Below are positions 23,401 through 32,400 of a stretch of 64,000 nt of DNA, piece by piece. Below the pieces are notes generated by a model. It was not told the origin of the DNA. It saw only the letters and a program-made list of their open reading frames with translations, and ran no database searches. The translations under genes and the position numbers were made by a program. The stretch comes from Triplophysa rosa. Its lineage: Eukaryota > Chordata > Actinopteri > Cypriniformes > Nemacheilidae. Location of the stretch: contig NC_079904.1 in assembly GCF_024868665.1 (NCBI RefSeq), positions 22,189,325 to 22,253,324 on the forward strand, written 5' to 3'. Numbering within the stretch: the first letter of the stretch is position 1; every line of letters begins with the position of its first letter.

Positions 23401-26400
23401 GGAAATGTTGTGTCTGAGTACTGTTTCATTTTAAACGTGAATCTGAACTTGTTTTCTTTGCGGTATTTGAGGTCTGAAAAAAATACAGAGCATCTTTACT
23501 GTTATTTTGACCCGTTTCTCCAGTTTTCATTTTCTGCAAATAAATACAAATAGAAGTCATATTTTTATTTGAAATTTGGGAGAAATATTGGAAGTAGATC
23601 ACATAGTGAAACGAAAATGATCATTTAGCCTAAACACCTATAAATAGAGAAAATTCAGAAAAACTGAAAATAATTTGGAATGGTCTCTTCATTTTTTCTG
23701 CGGCTGTACATTATGCCATAAATCTCATATTTTAATGGTTTAATCTGTACAAATATTGCACAAATACGCCCTCCAGATATCACTTTAAGCCACCACTGTG
23801 ATATATATATATATATATTTTATATTTATTTCTATTAATATATATTTATATTTGTATTTATTAGGGCTGTCGTTAACACGTTACCGTATGCGAATCATTT
23901 TTTTCAGATTAACGGGTTAAAATATTTATCCATTTATTTTGTCATCCTTTGTCTAGCGTTACATTATATAATCCCGCTCTCATTCATGTATTCATAAATG
24001 ATGTTATCATTGAAAATGATGTTGTTTAAGAAATCTGTTGTTTCTACATTAATTTGGAGAACAAATGTGAAATTTGTAGAAGGTAAAGGTATATTTAAAA
24101 ACATGAATGTTATGTGCAACTAATTGTGATTAATCAGATTGACAGCACTAGTAATTATATTTTATTATAAATGATAAAATATTGAATTTTTATAACCCAG
24201 TGCAAAAAAATGTTTGTGTTTAAAAATATATATTTTTAGAGGTTTTGAGAGGACAAAAATTATAATGATTTGTGCAAAACCGTTATCAGCGTGAACACTA
24301 CACAAGCAACAAATCTGACACAGACAAACTGTAAAACTAAAATCAAAAGGAATCATTTACACAAACATGAAATGATTTAAATTCTACATTAATGTGTTGG
24401 AAAATAAAGTTTTCAGCGCTATTTGTATTTTCCTGTCCATGAAAGGGTCATGAACAGGTCATCAGGGCATTCACAAATTGATGTGCCCATTGGAGCTTAA
24501 CAGCCTAGACATATTCACAATATAACAATGCCCTCTCGTCCCGTATGGCTAAAATATCCTATGTAATGTATTTTTTCAATTCCTCATGTTTCTAAATATT
24601 CAAATGTCATTATACCAAAGATCTGCAATATAATGTATATACCAACTGAGAAAGACTGAGAAATGTTGTCAGTACCGGCGAGACGCGCTCACACGCCAAA
24701 CACGATCTCAGGTAATCCAGCAGCCTCGCCAGCGTGTTCTTCAGCATCTGATGGAAAATATATTCCTCTTCATCTTCCACACTGTACTGACCCAGCAGCC
24801 AACACATGACGTCTGACCTCTCCTCTATACATGTACAGCACTACATTACACGCGACTCAAAGCATTCTCTCCACTGCAGGTGCATTCTAATCTCTCCGAC
24901 ACTTTTTCTGAGACGTGCGTCTCAGCGTAAACCTGGATTAATAGTCTAATTGACCATATGCTGCTTTGTTACGTGCCTCACATCAAGCATTTCAATGTAG
25001 ACATTTGTCACTGGACGCATAACAAACAAAACTGAAATTTACAGGAAACGTTTCGGCATTTTATCTGAGAAAAACACGAACGTTGTCATGTGTTGCTAAG
25101 AGCTTTGGAATTCAGTTGAGCACGGCTCACCCTCCACGTGACCTCACAACAGACACCGTCCCCCTGATCACGCCAGCCGATCTCTCAACACAAGCAGCTC
25201 ACACCTCTTAAATCTCCGACAGCACGGCTGCACACATTCCCCACGCTTACCTTTCTGCCGCCCTCAGCCTTATCGCTCGCCTCCTCCAAACCGGGCGCCA
25301 CGGAGCCGTCGGGACCGTCCCGCTCCCGTGATGCCTCTGATGGAGACAGAGAGGTGGAGGAGATGTTGTTGAAAGAGTGGTTTGTTAGTGAAGTGAGATG
25401 TATTGTGATAAACACAGACGAGTCTCATTTAATGGACTCATTTAATGGACGTACGTGGATTTGACCTTTATTAACAGCCATTGATCTGATCTCACTAACA
25501 GCTGGAGCAATTTAGACGACCTTTGAAGTTGCTCCAGGACCTAATCTGTTTATTTAAGGTGTTTGCAAGGCAAGCGTTAATATTATTATTGCTTATTACT
25601 TGGCGCTCTGGTATACTTCTATATCTATATCTTTACTGGTACAGTTTAGTGATAATACACAAATAAATTAGTGCTGTCAAATCAATTAATCACAATAATC
25701 ACAATTAATCGATTCCAAAATAAATGTTTGTGTTTATGTAATATATATGTGTGTGGAGTGTATATATATATATATATACAATATATATATAAATGCACAC
25801 ACATACATGTGTATAAATAACAAATATTTACATAAATATATATATACATTTATATTTAAATATAATTGACATTATGTATAACAAAATAAACAAATATTTC
25901 TCGTATTTATGTTTGTGTATTTATCTATACAAATACACACGCCACACACATAATATTATATGAACACAAACGTTTGTTTTGGAATCCATTAATTGCAATT
26001 AATCGATTTAACACTACTAAAATAAATGATTACTTAAATTATGTTAAATGAGTTACACATTACTATGCCTAATTAATAACGTATATAAGGTTATATTTAA
26101 AACAAACAAACTGCATGTTTAATTTAAGATTCTTGGGATAACTTTATTTTATTTAAGTTTATCTTATTATTACTATATTATTGTTACAAACACACTCCAC
26201 AGAAAACCCAATCCCATTCCCAACTCTATTTCTGTGGTGGCAAAAAGGCCCTGCGGTGTAATCGTTCTGGGCATTTTGACAACATCACGCTGTGAAACAT
26301 GTCATCCGTCATTAGGTTCTCATCATAAAGACAGCAGGCGCTTTTCATTTTATTGTTTGCGGTACGTCTCAAGAGGCAAGAGATGCCTGGAGCTACCCAC

Positions 26401-29400
26401 GACCTCTGATTCTTCACCGCTGCAACTTCACAAACAATTCTTTATTCTGGTCTTTCATAAACTTGAACATATTTGGAAGAGTTCCGTCCATTTAAAGTGA
26501 ACGGAGCATTCTTACCATTAGATTTTGAAGCTATAGGTGAATTGTAAATGCATCTTTCGAAAAACTGTGTTTATCTAAAACGCTGGAGCAGAAATGACCA
26601 GTGCCTCAGATCATATGCTTTAAACAACTCACATTGATATAAAGTCAGACAGATAACCAATGAGAAACAAACGATAAACGAGGCGTATGCTGCCCCCTGC
26701 TGGCCATAGGAGGTTAGTGCAAAGGAGATGTGCACCGAATCTGTGTGCATGTTAACATGTATAAGATAGATCGGATTTGCTGTCCTACCTGTGGTCAACT
26801 GCTCCATGTGAATGAGGTCACACTGAGGAGGTGGGGCGTGATCAGGGTCACCGAGGTCACAGTCTGGCCAGGCGGAGCTCTGGTTGTCAGAGTTGTTCTC
26901 CTCGCGTCTGAGGACCAGACGGAGTTCCTGGTGGCTGAAGAGGCTCTGCATGAGGCCGAGGTCGAGAGATGCCACGCTTGTGCCGTTAAGAATCAAGATC
27001 TCATCTCCCGCTTTGAGACCTACGGAGGAAATCCATATCATGCAAATAAATCCAAATCGGCCGATTATTCAGAAGCGTATAGAGCCAAAGGAAATGTGGA
27101 AACGTACCTTCACTGAATGCCAGGCTATCAGGATTAACCTCGCTCACGTAGACATGACTCCTCCTGGCGCCGTCCACGTGACCCGTGACCGCAAAACCTG
27201 CAGAAACCATTAGGTTAGAACAAAGAAGATGGAATTCTTCATGTAAGCCAAGCTATTCATTTTGTGTGAAACAGATACGTGACAATTGTACTGTAACTCA
27301 CCAAAGTCAACGGTTATGTCAGGACGGGACATGTTCGTGGTAAACACATTGAGAGGCCAAACGTCAAGTTCATCATAGACCTGTTCTCAAACCAGACAAA
27401 AGTAAATATGATTAAAGATCTCAATATGAACTCAAACATTTCTCATCCAATTGATCCAAATCCAGTTTATCTCACCAGGTTTCTCAGCAGCTGTGCAGGT
27501 GCTGGACTGCGTCTCTCCACATCTCCACCCGAGTTTCTCGTCATGTACAGACAGTGCTGCGCTGGATCCAAGTGCTTAACCTACCCGAGACATGAACATT
27601 TGAACTACCGCCGGCCGAAATCTCAGACTGTATAAACTGTACGCTACTTGTTCACAATACCGAGTCATTTTGTGAATACCTTGCATGCGCAGAAGAGCAC
27701 GTCGGTGACTAGAGAGTCCTGTTTGATGGGCACGTTGATGATCTGACTGTCGGGCATCCGCACACATGCCCGACGCTCCGGTGTGCAGTCCCAAAGATGG
27801 CCTTCAAATGGCGCTGTGGGATACGATTTGGTGAAGACGTCCAGCCTCTGCTGATGAAGCCAATGGATAGATGATTTAAGACACTTTAATCCAAAGCCAT
27901 TTAGAAATGAGGGAGCATTTCACATTTAAACAAGTTTACAAGCACCATTATTAATCCACTTTCACGTTAAAGCAGAAACTTTCTGTTAAAAAAAAGTAAA
28001 AAACGTTAAACTTTATAAATTGAGCTGTTAGGAATGATTTAACACCAAATGTCAGTCAAATGTTATTTGTACACAAGTAGTACTCAAAGTAACCTGCAAT
28101 TTCATGTTTCAAACAGAGATGGCGAAATAGAGGCAAACGTTCTGTATTTACACTGAATTACACTGAAATGAAGACCCTCCCTCATGTCTGAACAGCGTAA
28201 TGCAGTGGTTCTCAAACTGGGGACCGTGGCCCCCTGGGGGGCCCCAAGATGGATCCAGGGAGGCCACAAATTTTGTGGCATTTTATGAAATATAGAAATT
28301 TATCATAGATTTTATGCAATCAAACATCAGAAAAATGACACCACCAACCAAAATAATTGAGGTTTTAGCATTGTATAACTGAATGTTTTTGGTTTAATTA
28401 AAATTCTAAGTTTAAGATTATACGTCTTTATATGGGGGGACGCAAAGCGATGCACTTAACACAAAGGGGGCCTTACAACGAAAAAGTTTGAGAACCACTG
28501 GCGTAATGTCTACAGATTAGCTGTTTGTTGTGACAGCTGTGTGAGTTGAATGCAGTAAAAGGGGAACGTGCCCCCCTTCACAGGATAAGTGTCCCAGAGA
28601 TCCATCTCAGTACTGCTGACACCCGGGTTTGACCCCAGGGTGACAGAACAAACCCAAGAGAAAGTTTGAGGTGTGAATACTTTTTGTCAACAAAAAGCAG
28701 CTGCAAATATACAACAACAGCGTTTCCTGCGAGAAAAGTTTTGACAGGCTCTAAACATATACCATGTTTCATGTAGACAAATGGAGTGGGCGGAGCTATC
28801 GTGCCTGCACAACAACAACAGACATCACGTCATTTGGACAAAAACTTTATTTTGGTTACCTCAGAGCTGCTTTGCCTGTATGGATGACCAACTGATCCAG
28901 AAGAACATCCCTCAAATATCTGCATCACAGAGCGAGAGAGAGAGAGAGAGAGAGAGGGAAACATCCAGTACACATTAGTAGATACACAGAACGGCATCAA
29001 GGCTTAAAAAAGCAGCATGTTTCTATCTTCGTTTTAATTAGAGACCGTCCATACGAGGCGCCGGCTTTGATACTATTCTGATTGTAGATCTCACCAGAAA
29101 TAACCGTGAGGTTTGCTAGGAAATAATAAGAGGTCTGGGTGAAATTATAGATCTATAAGAGGAGACAGATGGATGGGGTTTAATCATCAGGTCGGGGTGG
29201 GAGACACAGCATGACGCCCATACGTCCTCCCTTATCTGTTGAACACGACTGCTTTCCCTACATGCACATGGTTGTCATATGGATGTATTCTACATAAACC
29301 CAAAATATATGGGTCAAATATGGGCAAAAAAATGTTGGGGTAAATTCTCCAATAAGCGAAATAAATGCAGAATACGCACCAACGTTTGGTGAAATCATTC

Positions 29401-32400
29401 ATATTGATTCTTTCCAGGGCTGAATGGAATATATTTATAATCTGCATTTCTCCATCCGTCATCTTGAAAGAATGTTTTTCGTGTTGCAATGCATTCTGGG
29501 ACGACACAACCGTAAATGATTCTCCCTTAAAATTTGAAATAAAAATATTTCTTTTTACAACGTGCAATTCCCATACAACAGTAGCAGTTCAACTGCTGAG
29601 GTATTCATCGGTTTGCCTGACGCTTCCCGTTTTGCAGCTCGAGATGGTACATATGCGCTTGGGAGAACCTCACGCTCTCACATCGCCAGCTGTCTCTCCT
29701 CTCAGAGAGCTCGCAGCTTGCAACAATCAACCACATGCAGTTTATGGTAATTCCCGTCTTTGGTAGCATGCGCTATTACAGGCTGTTTTCAGCAGATTAG
29801 GTCCATTTAAGGCCGGATCATTATGAGGCTGGAACCCCTGAGCCATCGCCTCTGATCTCATGTACGATGGGCTACACAATGGTGAATGTGGAGCTCACGC
29901 ACAGAGGAGGAATGCTGATCCGGGACAAAATACAAGAACTGAGAGTATTTCGAAAACAGCCCCTGGACATTCTGACGGGTGAAAGGAACAGGGCCACTGT
30001 GTGTTTTCCTGCCATTTGACCTCTAGAGAAAGCTTTGATGAGCGTGTCGGCGGTTGTTTGTTTTATCGGGGGGACTGTGAAAGTGTTTCCCACCCTGACA
30101 CCTGTGAGCAGCATTAACATGTTGTTGTGAGGGTGAACGAGTAAAACAGGCTTGTGTCGTAAAGCGCTCGGTTCCCCACCTGCCTACGAGCAACAGACTC
30201 TCAATCTAACATCACGCTTCTCCAAATGTATAAAAGCCTAAAGGTTTTGTTAAAGCAAAAGTGCCTCGTTTTACATTGAATTTACTTATCAAATTATAAA
30301 AAGACCCCCTCTTGGGTCCATTTTTAGGTCCATAATTTCTTATTCAGGAGCCTTCACACACAATGTGGCCAAAGGAAAGTACTGAGCCCGTTGGCCCTAA
30401 AGAAAACTGTTTGTTCAGGTGACGAAGTGAAAAAATGCAACCCTGCCTGTTTTACAACGCTACAAAATAGAGATGCACCGATATATCGGCCGCTAATCGG
30501 TATCGGTCGATAAAAGCAAGTTTTCACGCTAGTGGCCGACAGTTTAAAAACAGCTGATGATCGGGGGCCGATATATCCTGTCAATCAAAAGAGGTCATTA
30601 TGTGAATTAATAACATTCAGAAAGTTAAGAAATTTTAATTTCATCTTCAGAATCGAAGACAGATATCACTCTGAATATTCGGCCATCTGTATCGGTGGAG
30701 AAACCTATCGGTATCGATGCATCTCTACGACAAAACTTTAATTGTTTGGTGGTACTAAAAAAGTGTATAATTGTTATGACATATAGCCACTTTGACATTC
30801 GCTCAACCAAAAGGTCTAGGTGACAAAAGGTGTCAATTTTACTTCTTACCTATATGCTGACAGTATTAGATAAACAGAAATATAGTATGTAGACAAATCT
30901 TACAGTCAGTCTTACCTGTGACAGGGACTGTCTCTTTTCACGGTTGCGCTTGGTCAGACTGTCCAATCCCTTCTGTGAAGAAAACAGGAGTCCGCGTTTG
31001 TTCCTCATCGCTCGAGGCTGAGAGCGAGAGCGTCTCCTCAGGGTCGCCTCATCACGAGTGCATATCTGCACAAACACACGCTCATACTCCTTAATATTTC
31101 TCAGAATATCAATGGTGTCTAATGACCTTTTTCTGGTAGACCGGGTTTTAATGAGAAAGCATGTGACTGTTCCGTACCAGCGCGTGGAAAGACGAGACAG
31201 AGAAGATTCCCAGACGTCCCAGCACCATTTTAGACGGCCGCCCGGAGGTGGCCAGCAGGCCTTTTGGGTTGGGAAGCTCAGTGCCCTGTAGACTAGCCAG
31301 GTAACAGCGCATGCGGTAGAGCTCGAGATTGAACTTTTCCAGGTTCTGTTCCCATTGCAGGATCTGTGGACCACACATGATATAAATGACATTTTTTAAA
31401 TACAAAAGGAAATGCAGAAACATAGAAAAATGAAAAGCATTTCAGAGTGGTGGAGGTCAAGAAGCACAACACTGTCTGTAACAGGGTTGAAGTCCAATGA
31501 TGCAAAAATAAAACAAAAGCTCAACTACCGATCTTTATTATAATCTTAAAGTTGCGAATTGAAGACGACGTTTCTAACACTGATTTTTTTTTTTTTTTTA
31601 AACCAAATAAGTTACCGAATACAGTTTTAATAACGCGAGTACTGTTGATCTTAGCAGGCCATGTGTGCAGGTACCCATTCGGATGCAAGTTTACTCTGAG
31701 CCTCTGTTTCCTGGCTCCGTTCAAAATTGACATCATTCATCTAATTGCCCAATTTAGTAAAGCACTCATCTGAATGGCTCAGTATGTCCTTTAATCTTTA
31801 AAAACACGTAAGCATCCACACACAAACACGTCCGTTTTGACCTCACCTGGCTCTCAATAGCCTTTCTGTTCTTCTGGTCGCTGATGACGGACATCTGCAG
31901 CTCAGCCATCTTCTTCATTTTGCCGTCCATGTCGATCTTCTGCAGCAGGGCTCTGCTCTCATTCTCCAGGAGACGCACGGTGTCTTCCTTCCCCTGACGC
32001 TTGGCTAAATGTGACGCGCTGGCCGAGTGGATGGCCGTCACCCAGTTCTCCAGGTCTGTTTGGTTTGCAGCCTGCGGATGAGAGGTGGGTCATGAACCGC
32101 TGCGTGTGCTTTGCTAATTGACGTTAAGTGTACAGTCTAGTAACAGCTAAACCATAAGTTGTTAAGACTGGCCAAGATGAGGACTTGGGCAGGTAAGCAG
32201 CGCAAACAGCATATAAACCATTGAGTCCATTGAGAAAAAGCTCCAAAGAACTCCAAAGACAGTGTAAGTGGAATATATTACCACACAACATTATGAAAAC
32301 ACATTCTATAAAAACATTATTCCGGCATCAAAGCTGGAAAAAGTTACACAAACTCTCCGAGGCACATGTGAGGACACGCTTTTTTAAACGTGACTCTGAA

